Shown here: positions 44,388-54,028 of the stretch, piece after piece
How positions within the stretch are numbered: position 1 is the first letter of the stretch
How the letters are laid out: every line of letters starts with the position of its first letter
The notes under the pieces: model-generated
What the model was told of the DNA's origin: nothing
The model's input: only the letters and a program-made list of their open reading frames with translations
Databases searched by the model: none
Assembly (NCBI RefSeq): GCF_026003995.1
Contig: NZ_BPIG01000001.1
Location: 817,444-881,443, forward strand
DNA length: 64,000 bases
Direction of reading: 5' to 3'
Source: Tepidiforma sp.
Lineage (GTDB): Bacteria; Chloroflexota; Dehalococcoidia; Tepidiformales; Tepidiformaceae
Program-made: the position numbers and the translations under genes

Positions 44388-44416
44388 TTGACAGGGTAGA
44401 GGGGCGGGTCTATAAC
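44388..44416 (+). promoter_or_regulatory. Strong sigma70 promoter of the cytochrome oxidase operon
   Basis: A consensus TTGACA (44388-44393), a 17-bp spacer and TATAAC (44411-44416). It lies 89 bp before the coxB start, leaving a leader of about 80 nt. Confidence 0.8.
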
Positions 44417-44505
44417 TCGATTGCGACGCCGTTCACAACCGAAACCCTGGCGCGAAGTGTGCCTGCGAGCCGGGGATGCGACGGGTCGGGAGGGGAGCCA
44501 GGAGT

Positions 44506-45306
44506 ATGCCGTCTACGGGGAAACTGCGAGTCATCCGCCGGGTCAACCTGCTGATTTCCGCGGCACTCCTGGCCATCGCAAGCATCTCGCCCGCCTTCGC
44601 CGGCTGGGGCATGCCGGAACCGATTACCGACCAGGCGAAGCGCATCCAGGACCTCTGGGTGTTCACGCTCATCATCGCGCTGGCGGTGTTCTTTGCGGTC
44701 GAAGGCGCGCTGCTCTACGCCATCTTCCGCTACCGGAAGCGAAGCGATGAGCTCCCGAAGCAGACGCACGGCAGCACGGCGCTCGAGATCGTCTGGACGA
44801 CGATCCCGGTGCTCATCGTCATCACGCTCTTCTCGTACTCATTCATCGTGCTGCGGGATGTGGAGAAGAAGGCCCCGAGCGATGCCCTGAGCATCGAAGT
44901 CGACGGGTTCCAGTTCTCGTGGCAGTTCACGTACGACCTGGCGCGTCTCGGCCAGGGGCAGGCGCCGGCGCAGGAAGGTACCTTCTCCATCATCGGCACG
45001 GCGGCGCAGGAACCGACGTTCGTCATCCCGGTCGGCGAGCCGGTGGAGTTCCGCCTGAAGTCGAACGACGTGATCCACTCGTTCTACCTGCCGAACTTCC
45101 ACTACAAGCTGGACGTCGTGCCGGGGCGCGACAACCGGTTCGTCATCACGGCGAACCAGACGGGCGAATTCACCGGCCAGTGCGCGGAGCTGTGCGGCAT
45201 CAACCACGCGCTGATGCGGTTCCACGTGCGGGTCGTCGAGCGGGCGGAGTTCGACAAATGGGTGGCGGAGCAGGTGGCGAACAAGGCCACCGTGCGGCAG
45301 CCGTGA
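44506..45306 (+). CDS. coxB: Cytochrome c oxidase subunit II
   Basis: A 266-aa protein from ATG 44506 (CAGGAG upstream). An N-terminal signal/TM segment ending SISPAFAGWGM, then two transmembrane helices (about 45-68 and 85-108), precede the CuA cupredoxin domain. The CuA site is complete: HSFYLPNFHYKLDVVPG and CAELCGINHALM (C-x3-C-x3-H-x2-M). Unlike caa3 oxidases there is no C-terminal cytochrome c domain. The electron donor must therefore be separate; the fusion at 47711 is a candidate. Confidence 0.93.
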   Translation: MPSTGKLRVIRRVNLLISAALLAIASISPAFAGWGMPEPITDQAKRIQDLWVFTLIIALAVFFAVEGALLYAIFRYRKRSDELPKQTHGSTALEIVWTTIPVLIVITLFSYSFIVLRDVEKKAPSDALSIEVDGFQFSWQFTYDLARLGQGQAPAQEGTFSIIGTAAQEPTFVIPVGEPVEFRLKSNDVIHSFYLPNFHYKLDVVPGRDNRFVITANQTGEFTGQCAELCGINHALMRFHVRVVERAEFDKWVAEQVANKATVRQP

Positions 45307-45394
45307 GCGGAGCGGCCGAATCACGATGGGCTCAACGCCGGACGGCAGCCCGGCGGGTCAGCAACGCTGAGGCCAAGGAGGCCCGGGAGGAAGC

Positions 45395-47005
45395 ATGACG
45401 AGCATCGCAATCCCACGACCGGCGTACGCCGAACGGCCCTGGATCCTCGACTGGTTGACGACGGTCGACCACAAGAAGCTCGGGATCCTCTACCTCTACA
45501 CGACGATGTTCTTCTTCGCGGTCGGCGGCATCCTCGCGCTGCTGGTCCGGGCCCAGCTCGCCGTCGCGGACAACACCTTCGTGAACAACGACGCGTACAA
45601 CCAGATTTTCACGATGCACGCGTCGGCGATGCTGTTCCTCTTCATCATCCCGGTCTGGGCGGGCTTCGGGAACTACATCGTGCCGCTGCAGATCGGCGCG
45701 GCCGACATGGCGTTCCCGCGCATCAACGCGCTCTCATTCTGGCTCATCCCGCCGGCGGGCCTGCTGATGTTCTCGGGCTTCCTCTTCGGCGGCGCTTCTG
45801 ACGTGGGCTGGACGGCGTACAGCCCGCTGGCGCGGAGCTCGGGCGTCGGGCTCGACCTGTGGATCATTTCGGTCATCATCCTCGGCGTCTCGTCGACCAT
45901 CGGCGCGGCGAACTTCATGGTGACGATGTTCCGGATGCGGGCGCCGGGCATGACGATGTTCCGGATGCCGATTTTCTGCTGGACGATGCTGGTGACGGCG
46001 GTGCTGCAGCTGCTGGCGACGCCGGTCCTGGCCTCCGGCCTCGCGATGCTCTACATCGACCGGAACTTCGGCGGCTCGTTCTTCGACCCGAACGGGGGCG
46101 GGAACGCGATCCTCTGGCAGAACATCTTCTGGTTCTACTCGCACCCGGCGGTCTACATCATGATCCTGCCGGGGATGGGCATCATCTCTGAAATCCTGCC
46201 CGTCTTCGCCCGGAAGCCGCTGTTCGGCTACAAGGCGTTCGTCTTCGCGACGATGGGCATCGGCGGCCTCGGCTTCAGCGTGTGGGCGCACCACATGTTC
46301 ACGACGGGCGCGGTGCTGAAGCCGTGGTTCGGCTTCATGACCTTCATGATCGGCGTGCCGACGGGCGTGAAGATGTTCAACTGGCTCGGCACGCTCTGGC
46401 GCGGCTCCATCACGTTCGAGGCGCCGATGCTGTTCGCGCTCGGCTTCCTGAGCATGTTCCTCATCGGCGGCATCAACGGGACGTTCTCGGCCGCCGTGCC
46501 GGTCGACTTCGCGATTCACGACACGTACTTCGTCGTGGCGCACATCCACTACGTGCTCTTCGGCGGCGCGGTGTTCGCGGTGTTCGCGGGGCTGTACTAC
46601 TGGTTCCCGAAGATCTGGGGCAGGCGGCTGGACGAGCGGCTGGCGCGCATCCACTTCGCGCTGCAGTTCATCGGGTTCAACCTGGCATTCTTCCCGATGC
46701 ACCTGCTCGGCCTGGACGGCATGCCGCGGCGCATCGCGACCTACTCGGAGAGCAGTGGCTGGGAGACGCTCAACCTGATCTCGACCATCGGGGCATTCCT
46801 CATCGGCGTGGCGATGATCCCGTTCATCATCAACGTGGTGATGGCGTTCCTGCGGCCGAAGGACCAGCCGAACGACCCGTGGGAAGGCAACACGCTCGAG
46901 TGGTGGACGACCTCGCCGCCGCCGGTGCACAACTTCGACAGCCTGCCGGAGGTCCATTCGGAGCGGCCGCTCTGGGACCTGCGCCACGGCAAAGCGGCCC
47001 ATTGA
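45395..47005 (+). CDS. coxA: Cytochrome c oxidase subunit I (A2-type)
   Basis: The 536-aa catalytic subunit with 12 or more transmembrane helices. His75 (FTMHASAM) is a low-spin haem ligand; FYSHPAVYIMILPG has CuB His250 and the cross-linked Tyr254; WAHHMFTTG has two further CuB His; VVAHIHYVLFGG has the haem a3 and a ligands. Helix VI reads YSHPAVY, not HPEVY: the D-channel Glu is absent and the Tyr-Ser motif of A2-type oxidases (as in Thermus and Rhodothermus) is present. AAGGAGGC precedes the ATG. Confidence 0.95.
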   Translation: MTSIAIPRPAYAERPWILDWLTTVDHKKLGILYLYTTMFFFAVGGILALLVRAQLAVADNTFVNNDAYNQIFTMHASAMLFLFIIPVWAGFGNYIVPLQIGAADMAFPRINALSFWLIPPAGLLMFSGFLFGGASDVGWTAYSPLARSSGVGLDLWIISVIILGVSSTIGAANFMVTMFRMRAPGMTMFRMPIFCWTMLVTAVLQLLATPVLASGLAMLYIDRNFGGSFFDPNGGGNAILWQNIFWFYSHPAVYIMILPGMGIISEILPVFARKPLFGYKAFVFATMGIGGLGFSVWAHHMFTTGAVLKPWFGFMTFMIGVPTGVKMFNWLGTLWRGSITFEAPMLFALGFLSMFLIGGINGTFSAAVPVDFAIHDTYFVVAHIHYVLFGGAVFAVFAGLYYWFPKIWGRRLDERLARIHFALQFIGFNLAFFPMHLLGLDGMPRRIATYSESSGWETLNLISTIGAFLIGVAMIPFIINVVMAFLRPKDQPNDPWEGNTLEWWTTSPPPVHNFDSLPEVHSERPLWDLRHGKAAH

Positions 47006-47061
47006 TCAGGGCCGAAGGTCCATCGCTCACACGGGCATAGCAGGGGAGACTGGAGGAGTTC

Positions 47062-47673
47062 ATGGCAGCGCACGCGGTCGCCACGCAGGAGAAGCAGGGC
47101 CTCAGCAACGGGATGCTCGGCTTCATCCTGTTCCTCGCCTCGGAGGTGATGTTCTTCGGGGGCCTGTTCGCGGCGTACTTCATCGCCCGCTCGGATGCGC
47201 GGGAATGGCCGCCGGTGTATTTGCTGACGCCGGAGCAGGTGGCCGCGGGCGTCAAGCTCGAGGTGGAATTCTGGCTGCCGTTCATCGCCACCATCCTCCT
47301 CATCACGAGCTCGGTGACCATCCAGCTCGGGGTGTTCTCGATCCAGCGGGGGAACCGCTCCGGGCTGATCCGCTGGACGTTCATCTCGATCGTGCTCGGC
47401 CTCGTCTTCCTCGTGATGCAGGTGTACGACTACAGCCAGCTCCACTTCGGCGTGGGCGACACGATTTACGGGACGACCTTCTACACGCTGACGGGCTTCC
47501 ACGGCCTGCACGTGCTCGGCGGCGTCATCTTCATGGGGATCATCCTGGCGCGCTCACTCGCCGGGCAGTTCACGGCAGCGAACCACGAAGCGGTCGAGGC
47601 GTGCTCGTTCTACTGGCACTTCGTCGACGTGGTGTGGATTGCGCTGTTCACGACGCTCTACATCATTCCCTAA
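47062..47673 (+). CDS. coxC: Cytochrome c oxidase subunit III
   Basis: A 203-aa, five-helix subunit III. It has the FILFLASEVMFFGGLFAAYF opening (about 22-41), DTIYGTTFYTLTGFHGLHVLGGVIFM and the C-terminal AVEACSFYWHFVDVVWIALFTTLYI, all conserved in this family. It stabilises the oxidase core and has no metal centre. It follows coxA in the same operon. Confidence 0.94.
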   Translation: MAAHAVATQEKQGLSNGMLGFILFLASEVMFFGGLFAAYFIARSDAREWPPVYLLTPEQVAAGVKLEVEFWLPFIATILLITSSVTIQLGVFSIQRGNRSGLIRWTFISIVLGLVFLVMQVYDYSQLHFGVGDTIYGTTFYTLTGFHGLHVLGGVIFMGIILARSLAGQFTAANHEAVEACSFYWHFVDVVWIALFTTLYIIP

Positions 47674-47710
47674 CACCACAGGCGCGAAACTCACGGGGAG
47701 ATAGCACCGA

Positions 47711-48811
47711 ATGGACCACCAGGCGAACGCACACGGCGAACAGCACGACGTCCACCTGCCAGACCCGAGTATCTGGCCGCTGGTCGTCGGGTTCGCCGCG
47801 CTCTTTCTCGGCGGCGCGCTCATCTACTGGTCGCGCGTCGACGACCAGACGTTCGCCGGTCCGCTGCTGGGCGCGGCCATCGTCTCGACGCTAATCGCCG
47901 TCTTCGGCTGGGCGTACGAGGACGGGCAGATGCGGAAGAAGGCCGCGGAGGGCGCTCACGGGCAGCCGAAGCCGACCCGCTACACGCAGGTGGTGACGTT
48001 CGCGCTGGCCGAAGGCAAGCTCGACCAGGCGCGGAAGAGCGGGATCATCCACGACCTCGAGAGCAGCGACAACCAGCTGCGCGACCTCGACGGATTCCAG
48101 GACCTGCGCATCATCGTGTCGCCTGCTGCGACGGGGCCGTCGCAGGTGCTCGTGGAGACGACGTGGTCGGACCGGGAGGGTCTCGCGACCTACGAAGAGA
48201 CGCGGCAGACGATGCTGGACATCATCGCCAGGCACACCGATGAGGTGGTGCCGGGCACGGTCCAGGTGTTCGACATGGAGGTCATCCGCGACACGAAGGA
48301 CGTGACCTTCCGGTTCGGGACGGGCGCGGCCTTCACGGTCATCGCGGGGCTGATGCTCGGCGGGTTCATGATCGGCGCGGGCCTCAACCTGTTCGCGAGT
48401 GAGTCGACCGGCACGGGGGGCGGCACGCCGCAGCCGACGGTCCCGGCAAACCCCTTCCGGGTCATCGCGACGGACAACCGCTTCGACAAGAAGGAGATCG
48501 TCGCGGGTCCGAACGCGGAGATCACGATCACGCTCGTCAACAACGGGCGCGCGAAGCACAACATCCACTTCCTCGACAAGAAGGGCGGGCAGACGCTGGC
48601 GCCCGGAGCCGAAGGCGAAATCATCGACGGCGGCGGGACGGAGACGAAGGTCACGTTCACGACGCCCGGCGTTGGGGAGTACTACTTCCTCTGCGACCTG
48701 CACCCGGATCAGATGAACGGTATTTTCCGGGTCGTGGAGGGCGGCCCCGTCGGGACGGGCGAAGCGCCCGCCGGCGCCGGCGCGGGGACGACGCCGACGA
48801 CCGGGGGCTAA
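47711..48811 (+). CDS. Subunit-IV-like/ABM/cupredoxin fusion protein of the oxidase operon
   Basis: A 366-aa protein with three parts. Residues 22-67 form two transmembrane helices of the subunit-IV type, preceded by a His-rich N-terminus. Residues about 88-198 look like a dimeric alpha-beta barrel of the ABM/EthD kind. A third transmembrane helix (206-226) and a linker lead to an extracytoplasmic cupredoxin domain (about 245-345). Type 1 copper ligands are visible: His283 or His286 (AKHNIHF), Cys328, His331 and Met335 (CDLHPDQM). A tethered blue-copper electron donor to the CuA subunit is inferred. A strong terminator follows the gene. Confidence 0.75.
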   Translation: MDHQANAHGEQHDVHLPDPSIWPLVVGFAALFLGGALIYWSRVDDQTFAGPLLGAAIVSTLIAVFGWAYEDGQMRKKAAEGAHGQPKPTRYTQVVTFALAEGKLDQARKSGIIHDLESSDNQLRDLDGFQDLRIIVSPAATGPSQVLVETTWSDREGLATYEETRQTMLDIIARHTDEVVPGTVQVFDMEVIRDTKDVTFRFGTGAAFTVIAGLMLGGFMIGAGLNLFASESTGTGGGTPQPTVPANPFRVIATDNRFDKKEIVAGPNAEITITLVNNGRAKHNIHFLDKKGGQTLAPGAEGEIIDGGGTETKVTFTTPGVGEYYFLCDLHPDQMNGIFRVVEGGPVGTGEAPAGAGAGTTPTTGG

Positions 48812-48841
48812 TCCGCCACAACTCATCAACGATATGAGAAT

Positions 48842-48867
48842 GGGGCCGCCCAAAAAAGGGCGGCCCC
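48842..48867 (+). terminator. Rho-independent terminator of the oxidase operon
   Basis: A perfect 10-bp stem, GGGGCCGCCC with GGGCGGCCCC, around an AAAAAA loop, then GCCGTTTTG. It lies 31 bp past the last gene; the convergent CoA-transferase ends 38 bp further on. Confidence 0.85.
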
Positions 48868-48905
48868 GCCGTTTTGTCCCTGGGGGTGGCGCACCCGTGC
48901 CGGGG

Positions 48906-50207
48906 CTACTCGAAGGCGCCGTCAGCGAGGAGGTCGACGTACTCGTCGTCGCTGAGGCCGACGACCTGCTTGAAGACGTACTCGTTGTGTTCGCCGAGCA
49001 GCGGGGCCGGCCGGGTGAGCTCGGAGGGGGTCAGCGAGAGCTTGAAGGCCGGCGCATCGTAGGTGCGGAGGCCCATGACCGGGTGCTCGAGCTTCCAGTA
49101 GTGGTGCCGGTGGGCGAGCTGCGGGTCGGCGTGCATCTCCTCCGGCGACTGCACGATGCCGCAGGGCACGCCGAAGGACTGGAAGAGGCGCACCACTTCT
49201 TCGGTGGTGTACTTGCGGACGGGCGGCCCTTCGACGCCTTCTTCGACCTGGAGCGCGGCCTCAGACGGGAGGCGCGTGAAATCTTCGAACCAGAAGGTGA
49301 GGTGGCGGTCGATTTCTTTCTGTTCGTTGATGCGCTGCCAGCGGCGGCGCATGCGCTCCATGTCGCACCATTCGGGCCGGCCGAGGGCGGCTTTGAGGCC
49401 TTCCCAGTGCTTTTCGGTTTCGCAGGCGATGACGACCCAGCGGCCGTCGCGACAGCGGTAGGCGTTGTGCGGCGCGGCCTCGAGGTCGTGGTTTCCGAGG
49501 CGGGTCTGCTCGTGACCGTTGACGGTCCAGTCGAGGATGGCGGTCCAGAGGCCATGGATGGCGGCTTCGAACTGGGAGAAGTCGATGTACTGGCCGTGGC
49601 CCGTGCGGCGGCGGTAATCGAGCGCTGCGATGAGCGCGATGGCGGCGAAATGGGGCACCAGGAAGTCGGTGTAGGCGACGCCGGTGCCGAGGGGCGGGCC
49701 GTCCTCCCAGCCGGTGAAGTGGTTGTAGCCGGCGGCAGCCTGGAGGACGTGGCCGTAGCCGGCGTAGTGGGCCCACGGGCCATCCTGCCCGTAGAGGGGC
49801 ATCGAGATCATGATGACGTCCGGGCGGATTTGACGGACGGACTCGTAATCGAAGCCGAAGCGGGCCATCGTGCCCGGGGTGTAAGACTCGGTGACGACGT
49901 CGCAGTGGGCGAGGAGGCGGCGGACGAGCTCCGGCCCCTTCGGGTGCTTGAAGTTGACCGAGACGCCGAGCTTGGAGCTGTTAAAGTTGGCGAAGTAGCC
50001 AGAGCCGTCGATGTTCGGGGTATCGTCGACGAAAGGGCCGACGCGGCGGAGCGTCTCGGGGTAGGTGGCGCTTTCGATGCGGATGACTTCGGCGCCGTGG
50101 TCGGCGAGGTACTTGGAGACGAGCGGGCCGACGCCGACCCAGGCGAAATCGGCGACGCGAAGGCCCTCGAACGGCTTGCGGACCGGCTGCGAAACGGGTT
50201 CGGACAT
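48906..50207 (-). CDS. Class III CoA-transferase (CaiB/BaiF family)
   Basis: A 433-aa family III CoA-transferase, which moves CoA between carboxylic acids through aspartyl anhydrides. It has FEGLRVADFAWVGVGPLVSKYLADHGAEVIRIES at the start and GVAYTDFLVPHFAAIALIAAL with the likely catalytic Asp near 185. The end (PLLGEHNEYVF) is typical. The next gene upstream is a second family member with a 2-bp gap, so the two may form a heteromer or act in sequence. Substrate unknown. Confidence 0.87.
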   Translation of the reverse strand: MSEPVSQPVRKPFEGLRVADFAWVGVGPLVSKYLADHGAEVIRIESATYPETLRRVGPFVDDTPNIDGSGYFANFNSSKLGVSVNFKHPKGPELVRRLLAHCDVVTESYTPGTMARFGFDYESVRQIRPDVIMISMPLYGQDGPWAHYAGYGHVLQAAAGYNHFTGWEDGPPLGTGVAYTDFLVPHFAAIALIAALDYRRRTGHGQYIDFSQFEAAIHGLWTAILDWTVNGHEQTRLGNHDLEAAPHNAYRCRDGRWVVIACETEKHWEGLKAALGRPEWCDMERMRRRWQRINEQKEIDRHLTFWFEDFTRLPSEAALQVEEGVEGPPVRKYTTEEVVRLFQSFGVPCGIVQSPEEMHADPQLAHRHHYWKLEHPVMGLRTYDAPAFKLSLTPSELTRPAPLLGEHNEYVFKQVVGLSDDEYVDLLADGAFE

Positions 50208-50209
50208 GG

Positions 50210-51493
50210 TCAGATCACCATCCTGAGGCGGAGGCGGCGGAGCTCCTGCGGTTCGAGGCCGAGGAGGCCGCAGTACACCTCTTCGTTATGTTCGCCGATG
50301 TGGGGGGCGCGGCCGCGCTGCATCCACGGGGTGGCGGAAAGGCGGAAGGGCGCGCCGGGGTACGTGAACGATTCGCCGAGGTCTTCGTGGGTGACGCGGG
50401 TCCAGTAGCCGCGGACGGCGAGCTGCTTGCTTTCGACGATTTCGCGGGGGGAGAAGACGGGCGCCCAGCCGGCGCCGCGGCGCTGGGCCTCGGCGACGAG
50501 GTCTTCCTTCTTGCGGGTGCGGCAGAAGGCGGCCATCGTCTCTTCGACGTACTCGCGCTCCTCCGGGGCGAGCGGCTGGAGGGAGGTGAGCTTCTGCCGC
50601 CACTCGGGCGCGTCGAGGCCGCGGGCTTCGCCGTGCTCGGCGAGCCAGTCGATGATGGCGTTCGCCTGCTGGCCGATGAGGCCGCCGGCCTGCAAGGCCG
50701 CGACCCACCCGTCGGCGGTTTCGAAGAGGTAGCGGGCGGTGCGGATGCCGGCGGTGTTCCGGTAGAGGCCTGGCCCGGAGGCGTTGACGCGGCGGATATC
50801 CCAGGTTTGCTGGGCGTTGTCCATGGCGTTGGCGACGGCTTCCTGCATCGAGACATCGACGTGCTGGCCGCGGCCGCCGTTGAGCGGCCGGGCGTAAAGG
50901 GCGATGAGCGCGCCGACCATCGCCTGGACGTTGACCTGGGTGTAGGCCTGCGGAACGGTGGTGCGGACGGGGCCGCGCTCGGGGTCGCCGTTGAGGTACA
51001 TGAGGCCGCCCATGGCGGCGCCGACGATGTCGGTCGCGTGCCAGCCGGCGTAGGGTCCGTCCTGGCCGAAGCCGGTGATGGAAACGAGAATCGCCGACGG
51101 GTTGGCGCGCTCGATGGCGGCGTAATCGAGGCCGAGAGCGGCGGATTCACCGGGCATGCAGGTCTCGACGACGATGTCGGAGAGCGCGACGAGACGGTGG
51201 AAGAGCTGCCGTCCGGCCTCCAGCTTCAGCTGGAGGGTGATGGAGCGCTTGCCGGCGTTCATGGTCCACCAGAAGAGGCTGGTCTCGGCGCCGGCTTCGT
51301 TGCGGAAGAACGGGGCGTGCTGGCGGGCCGGGTCGCCATCGCGGGGCGGTTCGATTTTGATGACGTCCGCGCCGAGCTCGGCGAGGAGGCGCGTCCCGAG
51401 CTGGCCTTTTTCGTCGGCGAGGTCGAGGACGCGGTAGCCGGCAAGCGGGCCGGAGGGATGGGCGAGCGGAACTGGCGGCCGTTCGGGGTTCAT
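50210..51493 (-). CDS. Class III CoA-transferase (CaiB/BaiF family)
   Basis: A 427-aa CoA-transferase; ATG 51493 is chosen over an in-frame TTG at 51529. It opens with GPLAGYRVLDLADEKGQLGTRLLAELGADVIKIEPP, a family III pattern in which the usual cofactor-site residues are varied, and continues DGPYAGWHATDIVGAAMGGLMYLNG (the Asp there is the likely catalytic residue) and ends with PHIGEHNEEVYCGLLGL. Divergence from the adjacent copy suggests different roles for the two chains. Confidence 0.85.
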   Translation of the reverse strand: MNPERPPVPLAHPSGPLAGYRVLDLADEKGQLGTRLLAELGADVIKIEPPRDGDPARQHAPFFRNEAGAETSLFWWTMNAGKRSITLQLKLEAGRQLFHRLVALSDIVVETCMPGESAALGLDYAAIERANPSAILVSITGFGQDGPYAGWHATDIVGAAMGGLMYLNGDPERGPVRTTVPQAYTQVNVQAMVGALIALYARPLNGGRGQHVDVSMQEAVANAMDNAQQTWDIRRVNASGPGLYRNTAGIRTARYLFETADGWVAALQAGGLIGQQANAIIDWLAEHGEARGLDAPEWRQKLTSLQPLAPEEREYVEETMAAFCRTRKKEDLVAEAQRRGAGWAPVFSPREIVESKQLAVRGYWTRVTHEDLGESFTYPGAPFRLSATPWMQRGRAPHIGEHNEEVYCGLLGLEPQELRRLRLRMVI

Positions 51494-51525
51494 AGCCGGA
51501 GTTCTACCGGGTGGAACGGCGGCGT

Positions 51526-52719
<1,194 letters not shown>

Positions 52720-52768
52720 GTGCAGCTAGCGTACCGCGCCAGGGGCAGGCCTGCGAATGGGCGAAGGG

Positions 52769-53935
52769 CTACTGCTTCGCGGACCATGCCTCGAGGCGGC
52801 GCATGCCTTCTTCGAGCCGGTCGTCCGGTGTGGTGACGGAGAGGCGGATGTAGCCCTCGCCGTTGAGGCCGTAGCCGCGGCCCGGCGTGACGACGACGCC
52901 GGTCTCGTCGATGAGGCGGGCGGCGTAGTCGGCGCTGGTGACGCCCTCGGGCAGCTTTGCCCAGACGTAGAGGGACGCCTTCGGGAGATCGACCTCGAGG
53001 CCGCACTTGCGGAGGACCTCGACGATGCGGTCGCGGCGGCGCTGGTAGATGCGGTTGTGCTCTTCGATGCAATCCTGCGGGCCGTCGATGGCGGCGATGG
53101 CCATCTTCTGGATGGCCTGCGGGATGCCGCTATCGAGGTTGGACTTGACGCGCATGAGGGCGTCGACCATCTGGGCGTTGCCGACGACCATGCCAATGCG
53201 CCAGCCGGTCATGTTGTAGGCCTTGGACCAGGAGTTGAATTCGACTGCGACATCTTTCGCGCCCGGCACCTGGAAGATGCTCACCGGCTCGTAGCCGTCG
53301 TAGGCGACGTCGCAGTAGGGGTTGTCGTGGAGGATGGCGACGTCGTACTTCTTCGCCCAGGCGACGGCCTTTTCGAAGAACTCGAGCGGGGCGACGGCGC
53401 CGGTCGGGTTGTTGGGGTAGTTGAGCCAGAGGACTTTCGCCTTCCGGGCGACGTCGTCCGGGATAGCATCGAGGTCGGGAAGCCAGCCGTTTTCGCGGCG
53501 GAGGTCGAGGCGGTAGGATTCACCGCCGGCGAACATGGTGCCGATTTCGTAGACGGGGTAGGCCGGGTCCGGGACGAGAGCGACATCGCCGGGGTCGATG
53601 AAGCAGAGGGCGATGTGGCCGATGCCCTCCTTGGAGCCGATGAGGGGGAGGGTTTCCTTGAGCGGGTCGAAGGAGATTTCGAAGCGGCGCTGGTAGTAGC
53701 GGGCGATGGCTTCGCGGAGCTCGGGCAGGCCTTCGGACTCGGGGTAGCGATGGTTGACCGGGTCTTCGGCGGCCTGGTGGAGTGCGTCGAGGATGTGGCG
53801 CGGGGTGGGCAGGTCGGGGTCGCCGATGCCGAAGGTGACGATGTCGACGCCCTGGGCGCGCTTGGCGGCGATTTTCTTCGAGATTTCAGCGAACAGGTAG
53901 GGCGGGAGCGCCTCGACGCGGCGGGCGAGCTTCAT
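52769..53935 (-). CDS. dapL: LL-diaminopimelate aminotransferase-like PLP enzyme
   Basis: A 388-aa class I/II aminotransferase from ATG 53935. It has GIGDPDLPTP (about 36-45), NHRYPESEGLPELREAIA, YPNNPTGAVA (about 173-182), HDNPYCDVAYDG and SWSKAYNMTGWRIG with the PLP Lys238. The pattern fits DapL, which makes LL-2,6-diaminopimelate directly from tetrahydrodipicolinate. Placement next to dapF, which epimerises LL- to meso-DAP, supports this. A less specific aspartate/tyrosine-type aminotransferase cannot be excluded by eye. Confidence 0.82.
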   Translation of the reverse strand: MKLARRVEALPPYLFAEISKKIAAKRAQGVDIVTFGIGDPDLPTPRHILDALHQAAEDPVNHRYPESEGLPELREAIARYYQRRFEISFDPLKETLPLIGSKEGIGHIALCFIDPGDVALVPDPAYPVYEIGTMFAGGESYRLDLRRENGWLPDLDAIPDDVARKAKVLWLNYPNNPTGAVAPLEFFEKAVAWAKKYDVAILHDNPYCDVAYDGYEPVSIFQVPGAKDVAVEFNSWSKAYNMTGWRIGMVVGNAQMVDALMRVKSNLDSGIPQAIQKMAIAAIDGPQDCIEEHNRIYQRRRDRIVEVLRKCGLEVDLPKASLYVWAKLPEGVTSADYAARLIDETGVVVTPGRGYGLNGEGYIRLSVTTPDDRLEEGMRRLEAWSAKQ

Positions 53936-54028
53936 CGGGAGCAGTCCTGGCGGTGGGGATGGGCACCGGGGCGCGCGGCCCGCGGGCGGCTCCCATGCTA
54001 CCACGGGCGGCGGTTACGGCCTTCGCCG

